From NCBI GenBank assembly GCA_020853255.1, contig JADYZI010000225.1, forward strand, positions 1 to 10,197: a DNA stretch of 10,197 nucleotides, given 5' to 3'. Shown here piece by piece: positions 1 to 6,910 of this stretch. The translations under genes and the position numbers were made by a program. This DNA comes from Acidobacteriota bacterium. Its GTDB lineage: Bacteria; Acidobacteriota; Blastocatellia; Pyrinomonadales; Pyrinomonadaceae. The notes below the pieces were generated by a model, which worked only from the letters and a program-made list of their open reading frames with translations, searched no databases and was not told the DNA's origin. The stretch's first letter is position 1; the number at the start of each line of letters is the position of its first letter.

Positions 1-346
1 GCTGTGAGATAAGCAGATCGTCTATATTGACCCCAAGCTTACCGGCATAATCCGGATCCATTGCGTGCTCGGCATCGATATACGCCGCAATACCTCCTGC
101 CTTTTGTGCCTGGGCAACCACCTGGAGGGCAAGTGTCGTCTTACCAGAACTTTCGGGGCCGTATATTTCGACAATTCGTCCGCGGGGCAGCCCGCCGACT
201 CCGATCGCCGCGTCAAGGCTAAGGCAGTTTGTCGAGATCGCCCCAGCTTCTTCGTGCGGCTTTTCGCCGAGCCGCATTATCGAGCCTTTGCCGAATTTCT
301 TTTCGATCTGCAGCAATGCCGATTCAATAGCTTTTGTTTTGTCCAT
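1..346 (-). CDS. recA: RecA recombinase, N-terminal part (cut by window edge)
   Basis: DNA strand-exchange ATPase that forms filaments on single-stranded DNA, drives homologous recombination and stimulates LexA self-cleavage. Only the first 115 residues are present; the rest lies left of the window. The translation has the RecA start ([21 protein letters not shown]), Walker A GPESSGKT at residues 63-70, and [11 protein letters not shown] at 91-101, which includes the catalytic glutamate (E93). The family is normally about 340-350 residues. The start at 346 agrees with the usual RecA N-terminus. No convincing Shine-Dalgarno sequence precedes it, although a short inverted repeat (361-378) lies in the leader. 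It is divergent from the kinase gene and read from the promoter at 416-444. Identification is essentially certain from sequence. Confidence 0.97.
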   Translation of the reverse strand, partial: MDKTKAIESALLQIEKKFGKGSIMRLGEKPHEEAGAISTNCLSLDAAIGVGGLPRGRIVEIYGPESSGKTTLALQVVAQAQKAGGIAAYIDAEHAMDPDYAGKLGVNIDDLLISQ

Positions 347-770
347 AGTAATTGTATTGCCGAGCACGCATTCGCTCGCTTTTTTGTAGAATCTGCTCCC
401 GATCAACAAACCAGGATATTAGCACAGGTTGTGAGAAATGTGAAATGCCGTTGCATGTGTGGCACATCTATCGATCCGGCATCTTTGAATGCTCACACGT
501 TAGCCCAATTTAGCACTCCTATGCAAGGGAGGAAGCGGATGAATGGCGATCGGAGAACTTGTTGGAACCATAAAACCCATTGCCAACTTTTTCCAGCCGG
601 CAGATACGGTTAAAATGCTACTATTAGCCCCAAGGCCGACCAGGAAGGTTTTGGATAGATCCAGCGTCGACCCGGCTGCGTTTGTTTGCTTCCTGCGTCG
701 TTTTTTCTTACAACACGCTTCGGAGCCAGGTTCAGTACGGCCTTCCTGGATGGAGGGCCGGAAGGATGTC
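347..770. other. Divergent intergenic region recA / kinase
   Basis: This 424-bp stretch separates recA from the preferred kinase start. It holds the recA promoter and a strong Shine-Dalgarno-like run AGGGAGGA at 526-533. That run precedes two ATGs in different frames: 539, opening a 24-codon ORF that ends at 613, and 543, in frame with the kinase. The kinase frame stays open from 543, so a 76-residue N-terminal extension is possible. I found no clear rightward -35/-10 pair and no RNA gene. Confidence 0.5.
416..444 (-). promoter_or_regulatory. Candidate sigma70-type promoter of recA
   Basis: On the minus strand TTCACA (439-444; 5/6 to the -35 consensus) is separated by 17 bp from TAATAT (416-421; 4/6 to the -10 consensus). 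This predicts transcription from about position 409 and a leader of about 60 nt before the recA ATG. I saw no LexA box of the E. coli or Bacillus type, but the operator used in this phylum may differ. Confidence 0.55.
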
Positions 771-3086
771 ATGAACTTCAGCGATCTGATCGGGCAAACG
801 CTCGATGAAAAATATCAGATAGAAAGAGAGCTTGGCCGCGGCGGAATGGGAACGGTGTACCTTGCGACCCACCTCGGCACAGAACGTCCGGTGGCCATCA
901 AGGTAATCGCACCGCAGTTTATGGAGCGCGCCGAGTTTGTCGAACGGTTTCGCCGCGAGGCCCGGGCCGCCGGCCGCCTTCGCCATCCGAACGTCGTCGA
1001 CGTCACCGATTTCGGCTTTGCTGACACTGACGAAGGGCAGGTTGCATATCTTGTAATGGAGTACCTGGACGGATGCACACTTGGCGAGATCCTCGAAGAA
1101 GAAAAGAACCTGCCCGTAAGCTGGACGCTCGACATTCTGGAACAAGTTTGTTCAGCCGTTCAAGAAGCGCACGAGGAAGGCATTATTCATCGCGATCTTA
1201 AACCGGACAATATCTGGCTTGAACCCAATCAACGGGGCGGTTATACGGTCAAAGTTCTAGATTTCGGAATTGCCAAGCTCGAAGCGCAGGAAAGGCACGA
1301 AGTGACGGAATATCCGGTCACGCAAGGGGCCGCACAAACGCTGGTCGATGGAGCGAACCGTACGTTTGCGGGTGGTAAAATTGACGGAACGATTCACGAC
1401 AGCATTACACCGACCTTGGTCGGAGATGGATCTGCTACGGCCGTGATCGGCCCACCGGCAGGTTCCGAGAAAGAGACGCTCGTCCAATGCCCGGACGATC
1501 ACGAAGATAAGGGCACGCATGTCCTGAAAGCCGGTGCGGGCGGCGGCGGCGATCAGGACGATACCAAGACGCGGTTGATGGACACGGACGGATCGGGAAA
1601 CGGGAACGACACCGCAACATCACATAGTTCACTTATCTCTGCGCCGACAACCTCAAATCTTACACGCGTCGGATCTGTTCTCGGCACGCCTTTGTATATG
1701 TCGCCGGAGCAATGCCGCGGCGATCGGCTTGATCCGCGATCGGACATCTATAGCCTCGGTATCATTGCGTACCAGATGCTGTCGGGTGATACTCCGTTCA
1801 GGGGCGACTTTACACGAGTAATGGAATCGCACAAGTATCTGCCGCCGCCGAACTTTACGGCCAAACGCGTCCGAAAAAAACTCAAGCGCGTCATTCTCGA
1901 CTCGTTGTCGAAGAACCCTGACGACAGGCCGCAAACGGCCGAGGCATTTGCCAGCGCTCTCCGGGCACGGTCTGAAGGCATATTTGGCTTGCTCAGGCGT
2001 GCGGGTATGATATGGACCGAGCACATTCAGAAATTCCTTACCCTGGCTATTTTTTTCTTTATCCCGATCATCGCAACAACGACCCTGGCCGTCGTATTGG
2101 GATTTCTGAAAGCGAGCGACGCGATTCCAAGCGTTGCGGCAGACGTCGGACTGGGTGTGACCGGATTGGTCAATTTCTTAATGACTGCGTACTGTGCGTT
2201 TCTGATCGTCGGCACTATCGCGTGGATCGTCACTCAGTCGCTCGCCATGCCGCTCAGGCCGATCAGGCTTCGTGCCGCCCTTTCCGATGCGCGCAAAAAG
2301 TGGAAGACATTTGCCGGACTGGGCATTCTTACCACACTTGCCCCGATACTTGCCGCCACCGTCGCAGCCGCAATTGCGTTCTCCGTCATCTTCGGTCTGC
2401 TGTGGATGCTGTTTGGAGCGGGAACCGTTACAGTAATCATTTCCGCAACTGTGAGCTTGTTGGCGGCCATCGTTGCGTTCTTTCTTGTGGCGGTCAAGCT
2501 TATGCTTATCGCACCGGTCGTGATGATGGAGGACCTTCGTGGCTGGAATGCAGTTAAACGGTCGAAGGCCCTGATCTCGCGATCGATGGCGACGGCCCTT
2601 GCCGCATACGTGATAATGTTCATGATCCCTATGGTGGCCGCGGGGACTCTCTCGATCATGGTCAATATAAGCGCAAAGGCGTTCAACGGAAAATCACTAT
2701 ATTCCGAGAACGGCCACAACCAAGATCCTGCTTCCGGGGCGGCTCAAGCATCGGAGATAAATGGTCGCGACACTGCGATCGAGATCGATCTCGGACGGGG
2801 GACAAGGTTCGAACAAAAAGCGCCGCCCAAGGATATGCGGGCCCGGATTGTGGATGCGGTGCTTGAAACGCTCTTGCAGATATTCCTGCTTCCTATTCAA
2901 ATAATCACTATCTCGTTCACGGCGATCATTATTGCGCTTCTTTACCTTAAAACGCGGCAGGCCGGCGGTGAGCCGCTGGAAGATCTGCTTGCCCGTTTTG
3001 AAGAGACGGACAAGCCGCGAAAGAAGTGGCAGGAACGTGTTCGTCAGCGATTGATCCAGTCAGGTCGGATAACCGGAAGGTCGTAA
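771..3086 (+). CDS. PknB-type Ser/Thr protein kinase with long activation-loop insert and C-terminal multi-pass membrane domain
   Basis: Membrane-anchored Hanks-type kinase, 771 residues, that should phosphorylate Ser/Thr on proteins in the cytoplasm. Visible motifs are the glycine loop GRGGMG (22-27), VAIK with Lys44, HRDLKPDN with catalytic Asp142, DFG (164-166), the GTPLYMSPE end of the activation segment (305-313) and DIYSLG. DFG and SPE lie about 147 residues apart because of a Thr/Gly/Asp-rich insert at about 171-300. After the kinase core come hydrophobic segments at about 422-446, 459-487, 513-590 (several helices), 605-632 and 698-725, ending in a charged tail. The AVKRSKAL stretch and the final LLYLKTR segment resemble YciC/UPF0259-like or glycerophosphodiester-phosphodiesterase membrane domains; that is an inference. 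Start 771 is preferred because GGAAGGA lies 4 bp upstream and MNFSDLIGQTL fits the family; 543 is the alternative. The VWA gene begins 3 bp after the stop. Confidence 0.93.
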   Translation: MNFSDLIGQTLDEKYQIERELGRGGMGTVYLATHLGTERPVAIKVIAPQFMERAEFVERFRREARAAGRLRHPNVVDVTDFGFADTDEGQVAYLVMEYLDGCTLGEILEEEKNLPVSWTLDILEQVCSAVQEAHEEGIIHRDLKPDNIWLEPNQRGGYTVKVLDFGIAKLEAQERHEVTEYPVTQGAAQTLVDGANRTFAGGKIDGTIHDSITPTLVGDGSATAVIGPPAGSEKETLVQCPDDHEDKGTHVLKAGAGGGGDQDDTKTRLMDTDGSGNGNDTATSHSSLISAPTTSNLTRVGSVLGTPLYMSPEQCRGDRLDPRSDIYSLGIIAYQMLSGDTPFRGDFTRVMESHKYLPPPNFTAKRVRKKLKRVILDSLSKNPDDRPQTAEAFASALRARSEGIFGLLRRAGMIWTEHIQKFLTLAIFFFIPIIATTTLAVVLGFLKASDAIPSVAADVGLGVTGLVNFLMTAYCAFLIVGTIAWIVTQSLAMPLRPIRLRAALSDARKKWKTFAGLGILTTLAPILAATVAAAIAFSVIFGLLWMLFGAGTVTVIISATVSLLAAIVAFFLVAVKLMLIAPVVMMEDLRGWNAVKRSKALISRSMATALAAYVIMFMIPMVAAGTLSIMVNISAKAFNGKSLYSENGHNQDPASGAAQASEINGRDTAIEIDLGRGTRFEQKAPPKDMRARIVDAVLETLLQIFLLPIQIITISFTAIIIALLYLKTRQAGGEPLEDLLARFEETDKPRKKWQERVRQRLIQSGRITGRS

Positions 3087-3089
3087 GAA

Positions 3090-4904
3090 ATGAGAATGCA
3101 GTTTTTTTCCATTCTGACCACGCTGGGAGTAGTCACTCTTGGAGCATTGACGGGCCTCGGCCAGCCGGCGGAACGTTCGTTCCCGGTAGCCGCAGGAGCG
3201 AGGATCGAGATAATTAATCACTTTGGCAGGGTTTCGGCGACGGTGGACAGCGAAAAGCAGCAGCCCGATGCCGAAACGGTTTCATTTGCCGCAGTCTCGG
3301 CGGCCGGTGTTGCGGGATCTGAAATAAAGATCAACGCCTCGCAGACACTTATTCAGATCGAAGTTGCTTCCGCCGATGCTAAGAAGCGAATTGATCTAAA
3401 CTTGACCGTTCCACCCCGGACTCGCTTGAAGATCGAGACCCATGAAGGTGAGGTACGGATAGGCGGCGATATTGCCTCGGCCGAGGTCCGCACGGTTACG
3501 GGAACGATCGCGGCCGATGTGCCGACAGAAAATGTGCGGTACTCACTTCTTTGGACCGCCTCGCGGCCCCGGTTTTTGAGTGATTTCGAGTTGTCAAAGA
3601 TCAAGGAAAAGTCTGGCGGTAAGTTTCGGATCGATGGGACGTACCGCGATGAACCAGCGCCGAACTCAGATGAAACGACTTTGCCTCCGCGCGAGGAAGA
3701 TATGGAGGGTCAACGAACTTCATCGGAAGGGACCAGCGAGAAGAAAAGCAGGAAGGGGAAGCACGACAAGAAGGCGGGCCTCGTCGAATTGGACCTGGAA
3801 ACCGCACGGGGCATTATCCTCCTGAACATTCCGCCAAATGAGGTTACGAGTGACCTTCGCGAGCGACCGCTGACAAACGCTGCCAAGTCGATCATCCGTA
3901 GCGGCGATTCGCTGCTGATGGAGGCGATACGGCGTGCCGCTCCGCAGTATTACGGCGATTATATGCGGACGCTGCCGCCGCTAAAACTGGAGCCGCGATT
4001 TGCCGAACGCAGGAAGGTCGAAGATCCTGGCTATTCAGGCCTTAAGGTCGCGTCGGTGCGTGTAAGCGACATTAACAACCGTGCGGTCGGCGATCTGGCG
4101 GCGGCGGATTTTGAAGTGTTCGAAGGCAGCACCGAGCGGCAGGTGGTCTCGGTTCGGCCGTCAATCGCGCCCTTTAATCTTGTCATGCTGCTGGATGTTT
4201 CCGGTAGCGTCGAAAATTATGTTAACTTCATCCGAAAAGCGGCCCGAAACTTTGTCAATACTGTCGATGCCCGCGACCGCATAGCGATAGTTACATTCAA
4301 TGATGATGTCCACGTAGTTTCAAATTTCACGACCGACAAGGCGGAACTGTCCGCAAGCCTTGATACATTCGATGCAGGCGGCGCAACCGCATATTACGAT
4401 GCGCTTGCCTATACGCTTGCTGAGACGCTCCGGCCGCTAAAGGGCGAGCGGACGGCGATAGTGGTGCTCACGGACGGCGATGACAATCGAAGCTTTCTCC
4501 CATTCGATTCTATGCTTTCGTCTATCGAGGAAAGCGGTGCATTGATATATCCGCTGTACGTTCCATCCGCTTTGGTCGCTGCTTCCGCGTCTGATGCAAA
4601 TGCGTCGATGGACGCCCTTCGTTCACGCTATCTGCAAGGCGACCTCACATCAAAAGCAAAGTTGGAAGGAGATCGGCTCGCCAAGGTATCTGGTGGTGTG
4701 TATTACGAGATATCGAAGCTTTCTCAGTTACAGTCGGCATATGAGGACATCGTAAGCCAACTTCGCACGGCCTACGAGATCGAATATCGTTCGGGACCCG
4801 GAAGCCTGGAGGCGGAAGTTTCTCCGCGATTAAGGATACGCACAAAACAGCCGAACACCTTTGTCCAGATCCGGTCGGTCGAACAGCGATCGGCGAGGAA
4901 ATAG
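3090..4904 (+). CDS. Exported VWFA-related domain protein with N-terminal adhesin-like region
   Basis: 604-residue protein with a likely Sec signal peptide (about residues 1-24, hydrophobic core FFSILTTLGVVTLGAL). Residues 30-185 carry short valine-rich beta repeats (VEVRTVTGTI-like) similar to DUF4097 beta-solenoid domains. A charged Glu/Lys/Ser linker occupies about 185-228. The conserved VRVSDINNRAVGDLAAADFEVFEG segment (323-345) precedes a von Willebrand factor A domain. Its MIDAS is complete: DVSGS at 369-373, Thr433 in GGATAYYDAL and Asp462 in LTDGDD. It therefore probably binds a divalent metal and a protein partner outside the cytoplasm. The family is heavily expanded in Acidobacteriota, with partners mostly unknown. 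GGAAGG lies 9 bp upstream of the ATG at 3090; ATG 3096 is a possible alternative. It follows the kinase by 3 bp, so co-transcription is likely. Confidence 0.88.
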   Translation: MRMQFFSILTTLGVVTLGALTGLGQPAERSFPVAAGARIEIINHFGRVSATVDSEKQQPDAETVSFAAVSAAGVAGSEIKINASQTLIQIEVASADAKKRIDLNLTVPPRTRLKIETHEGEVRIGGDIASAEVRTVTGTIAADVPTENVRYSLLWTASRPRFLSDFELSKIKEKSGGKFRIDGTYRDEPAPNSDETTLPPREEDMEGQRTSSEGTSEKKSRKGKHDKKAGLVELDLETARGIILLNIPPNEVTSDLRERPLTNAAKSIIRSGDSLLMEAIRRAAPQYYGDYMRTLPPLKLEPRFAERRKVEDPGYSGLKVASVRVSDINNRAVGDLAAADFEVFEGSTERQVVSVRPSIAPFNLVMLLDVSGSVENYVNFIRKAARNFVNTVDARDRIAIVTFNDDVHVVSNFTTDKAELSASLDTFDAGGATAYYDALAYTLAETLRPLKGERTAIVVLTDGDDNRSFLPFDSMLSSIEESGALIYPLYVPSALVAASASDANASMDALRSRYLQGDLTSKAKLEGDRLAKVSGGVYYEISKLSQLQSAYEDIVSQLRTAYEIEYRSGPGSLEAEVSPRLRIRTKQPNTFVQIRSVEQRSARK

Positions 4905-4948
4905 GTCGAAGAGTCCAGAGTTCGAAGTCGAACGTTCAGATCCCAGCT

Positions 4949-5986
4949 TCATTCGCCGGAAACGGCTGAGGCGATCGTTTCGCGAAGTTTGGCGGCGGAT
5001 GTCGTCACAGGCTCCAGTTCAAGCTCCTCAACATTCCCCCTGACCTCTTTACCGAACACAGCATTCCATGGCGGGATCACGATCGTGGCGTTGCCGAACG
5101 CCTTTGCCTGACAGGCGAGGCGTAGGAAGGGGTGCTCGTCATTTGGCTGAATATGACCAAACACTTTCATTTGACGGCGTTCGCGCGGGGACGGCGGCGA
5201 AAGCTTTTCCTGCCCTCCAAGAACGCCAACCCAGCAAGTACCGCACGAGGCGGACGTGCATTCAATTGGTACTGGCCCATCCCAGCATCGCGAATCGAGC
5301 GACTGCCAATCGCTGTCATGCGATTTGCGTGAGGCAGACGTGATCTGTTCATCGTTAATGATAGGGAAGCGGCCGGCAAAGGCAGACGCTGTGAAGTCAA
5401 CCGAAAACTTCTTGTCCACGGTCTTCAGGAAGCCAAATACGCCCTGTGAATCGTCCTTTGCCCGTGCCGCGACGATCGAGTCCGGGGAACCGGTCATAAC
5501 TCCTTCCGGGCGGACAATTGAGCCCGGGGCCTTCTCCATTTCCTCAAGTCCGGTCTGCACCAATGTCATTAGTCCGACGGCGGCAATTGCTGTCGTCAGC
5601 GATTCATTGGTCTTAGCCGTAACGGCTGTCAATTTCGCGATATTTGTGATCTCGGTCTTTAAGCACGTAAATGGTTCGGCTGATCTGGCCCGCTCAATAA
5701 CCGCCGACTTAATTTGCGGCCAGAATCGGTGGCCGTACAGAAAGTAGTGCGAAAAATCGATCTTGTCCATTAGCCCAAAGTCGCCTCCGATGGAAACGGA
5801 CTTCATCGCCTTTTCGACGTCATCGGCAGATTCAAGGTATCTGACAAGGTCAAGCGGGTAAAAGCGGAACCATATCTGAACGGCGTTGCGATCAACGTCG
5901 TGGATCGCCGGCAGTACCGACTCCACAGCCGTCAGCCACTCTAATTCATTGAACTGTTCAACTGCGTTAATAAATGCGTTATCCAT
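4949..5986 (-). CDS. 2Fe-2S ferredoxin-domain protein with unrecognised N-terminal region
   Basis: 345-residue soluble protein. The C-terminal part carries a plant-type ferredoxin signature, C243-x4-C248-x2-C251 with the fourth ligand at C292 (LACQ), followed by TIVIPPW. This predicts one [2Fe-2S] cluster and an electron-transfer role. Residues 1-180 do not match a family I recognise. They hold an aromatic-rich stretch (IWFRFYPLDLVRYLES, about 38-53), YFLYGHRFWPQIK (81-93) and an Ala/Thr-rich helical segment (115-150). No signal peptide or membrane helix is evident. The start at 5986 is supported by AAGGA 9 bp upstream and by a near-consensus promoter. It is convergent with the VWA gene, 44 bp apart, and appears to be a single-gene unit. 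Its redox partner cannot be read from the context. Confidence 0.85.
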   Translation of the reverse strand: MDNAFINAVEQFNELEWLTAVESVLPAIHDVDRNAVQIWFRFYPLDLVRYLESADDVEKAMKSVSIGGDFGLMDKIDFSHYFLYGHRFWPQIKSAVIERARSAEPFTCLKTEITNIAKLTAVTAKTNESLTTAIAAVGLMTLVQTGLEEMEKAPGSIVRPEGVMTGSPDSIVAARAKDDSQGVFGFLKTVDKKFSVDFTASAFAGRFPIINDEQITSASRKSHDSDWQSLDSRCWDGPVPIECTSASCGTCWVGVLGGQEKLSPPSPRERRQMKVFGHIQPNDEHPFLRLACQAKAFGNATIVIPPWNAVFGKEVRGNVEELELEPVTTSAAKLRETIASAVSGE

Positions 5987-6006
5987 GATGATAGATCCTT
6001 AAATAA

Positions 6007-6027
6007 AGGTAAACTTAAATTTTACCT
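6007..6027. promoter_or_regulatory. 21-bp near-perfect palindrome, candidate operator
   Basis: AGGTAAA (6007-6013) is mirrored by TTTACCT (6021-6027). The inner bases also pair apart from 6014/6020, giving 9 of 10 symmetric pairs around position 6017. The site covers the -10 element and likely transcription start of the 2Fe-2S gene, where a bound dimeric repressor would block RNA polymerase. It does not match FNR, LexA or other boxes I know, and no regulator gene is adjacent. Confidence 0.55.
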
Positions 6028-6046
6028 AAATTGGCGGTACGGTCAA
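6019..6046 (-). promoter_or_regulatory. Near-consensus sigma70-type promoter of the 2Fe-2S gene
   Basis: On the minus strand TTGACC (6041-6046; 5/6) is followed after 16 bp by TAAAAT (6019-6024; 5/6). The predicted start near 6012 gives a leader of about 25 nt containing the AAGGA ribosome-binding site. The -10 element lies inside the palindrome at 6007-6027. Confidence 0.7.
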
Positions 6047-6070
6047 AAGGCGGAGGACTCTGCCGCACAT

Positions 6071-6102
6071 TGGTCATGTACTGGACTCGTGCTGCATGAC
6101 CG
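6071..6102. repeat. Inverted repeat (possible hairpin or operator)
   Basis: GGTCATG (6072-6078) and CATGACC (6095-6101) are perfect reverse complements. Adding one A-T pair and G-T wobbles extends the possible stem to about 9-10 pairs with a 12-base loop. It lies between the 2Fe-2S promoter and the end of the zinc-ribbon gene. There is no T-run on the minus-strand side, so it is not a convincing intrinsic terminator for that operon. Confidence 0.4.
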
Positions 6103-6153
6103 AAATTTTCGTCTTGGTGTTTCGGTACGGCTCTGCGGGAAACCGGGCCTCAC

Positions 6154-6186
6154 CTCACGCCAAGCACGCAAAAAAGAGACGCAAAG
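6154..6186. repeat. GCAAAG-type intergenic repeat unit
   Basis: This stretch (beginning CTCACGCCAAGCACGCAAAA and ending GACGCAAAG) resembles a family of short purine-phased intergenic repeats. From general knowledge, such repeats recur in many unrelated bacterial genomes, often downstream of genes. Only one copy is in the window, so repeat status rests on resemblance. Confidence 0.4.
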
Positions 6187-6234
6187 CAGAATACCCGAGC
6201 GCGAATCATTTCAACGTCGGATCCCGCCCGCGAG

Positions 6235-6906
6235 CTAATCACCCCAATGATCGCCCCCAGATCGCCGTGCCTGCATATCGAGGCGTCGTCGTTCCTCACG
6301 CAGGCGCGAGCGTTCGTCTTCGAGTTCGATCTTTTCCTTTTCACGTTGGCGGGCAAGGCCGCCGCTATCGACAAATTCGAGGATCTTCGGCAGTTCCGCC
6401 GCGTCGAACCAAACGCCATGCTGCTTGCACCTGTCGATGATCACGCCGGACGAGCGTGCGAAATTGCTGCGGTTCATCAATTCCTTGCAGTCGGGGCAGG
6501 GAACGTAACTGATCTTTGCCGGTTCCATGTCGGAGTGAACATAGCTTCCAATAAATCCCAGCACGGACGATTGCTGCTCCTTACTTGCACATAGATCTTC
6601 GAAGGTCTGAGTGTTCGACCAGAATCCGCCGCAGCGTTCGCATTCCCGGATCAGAACTTCGTCTATTTTCAAAAGCTGAAGTTGGACCTTGCAGCGTGGG
6701 CAATCGCCCGTATCCTTCGTGTCCAACAATTGCGCAGGCTGCGCCGAGTTTCCGCAGTGCGAACAAAATTTGCTCCCGAGAAACATCATGCCCAGGCAAG
6801 ATGGGCATGCGACGGTTCGAAGCCGCGAACCGCAGAAATCGCACTTCGGACGACCGGTTGCGGCCGTCCCGCCGCAATTTGGACAGTTCAGAGCTTCGGG
6901 CTGCAT
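6235..6906 (-). CDS. Multi-zinc-ribbon protein (double zinc ribbon plus two TFIIB-type ribbons)
   Basis: 223-residue cytoplasmic protein built from CxxC pairs. Residues 8-51 carry four pairs (C8/C11, C22/C25, C34/C37, C48/C51), like a double zinc ribbon. Two zf-TFIIB-like modules follow: C69/C72 with C89/C92 (CERCGGFW), and C137/C140 with C160/H163 (CKQHGVWFDAAEL). The CxxCGGxW and CxxHGVWFD endings are typical of that family. The C-terminal part (185-213) is highly charged and probably a helix or coiled coil. The function is unknown; such proteins are usually annotated only as zinc-ribbon proteins. I chose the start at 6906, 4 bp after the AroDE stop, rather than the longer in-frame ATG at 6957, because the first ribbon begins right after it and the operon spacing is natural. 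It is the last gene of the leftward operon. Confidence 0.83.
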   Translation of the reverse strand: MQPEALNCPNCGGTAATGRPKCDFCGSRLRTVACPSCLGMMFLGSKFCSHCGNSAQPAQLLDTKDTGDCPRCKVQLQLLKIDEVLIRECERCGGFWSNTQTFEDLCASKEQQSSVLGFIGSYVHSDMEPAKISYVPCPDCKELMNRSNFARSSGVIIDRCKQHGVWFDAAELPKILEFVDSGGLARQREKEKIELEDERSRLREERRRLDMQARRSGGDHWGD

Positions 6907-6910
6907 GAGG

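Noticed and set aside
361..378. CGAGC...GCTCG inverted repeat in the recA leader considered as an SOS box.
   Set aside because: It matches neither known LexA consensus, and with only 5-bp arms it is likely by chance.
65..613. 182-codon rightward ORF across recA and the intergenic region.
   Set aside because: Its first half is antisense to a certain recA, and the translation is Cys/Arg-rich with no family features; only the last 24 codons have a ribosome-binding site of their own.
4920..4937. GTTCGA-AG-TCGAAC inverted repeat between the convergent VWA and 2Fe-2S genes, considered as a bidirectional terminator.
   Set aside because: The stem is only 5-6 bp with almost no loop and there is no T-run on either strand.
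5256..5747. 163-codon rightward ORF.
   Set aside because: It lies wholly antisense to the 2Fe-2S gene, whose cysteine motif, promoter and ribosome-binding site are convincing.
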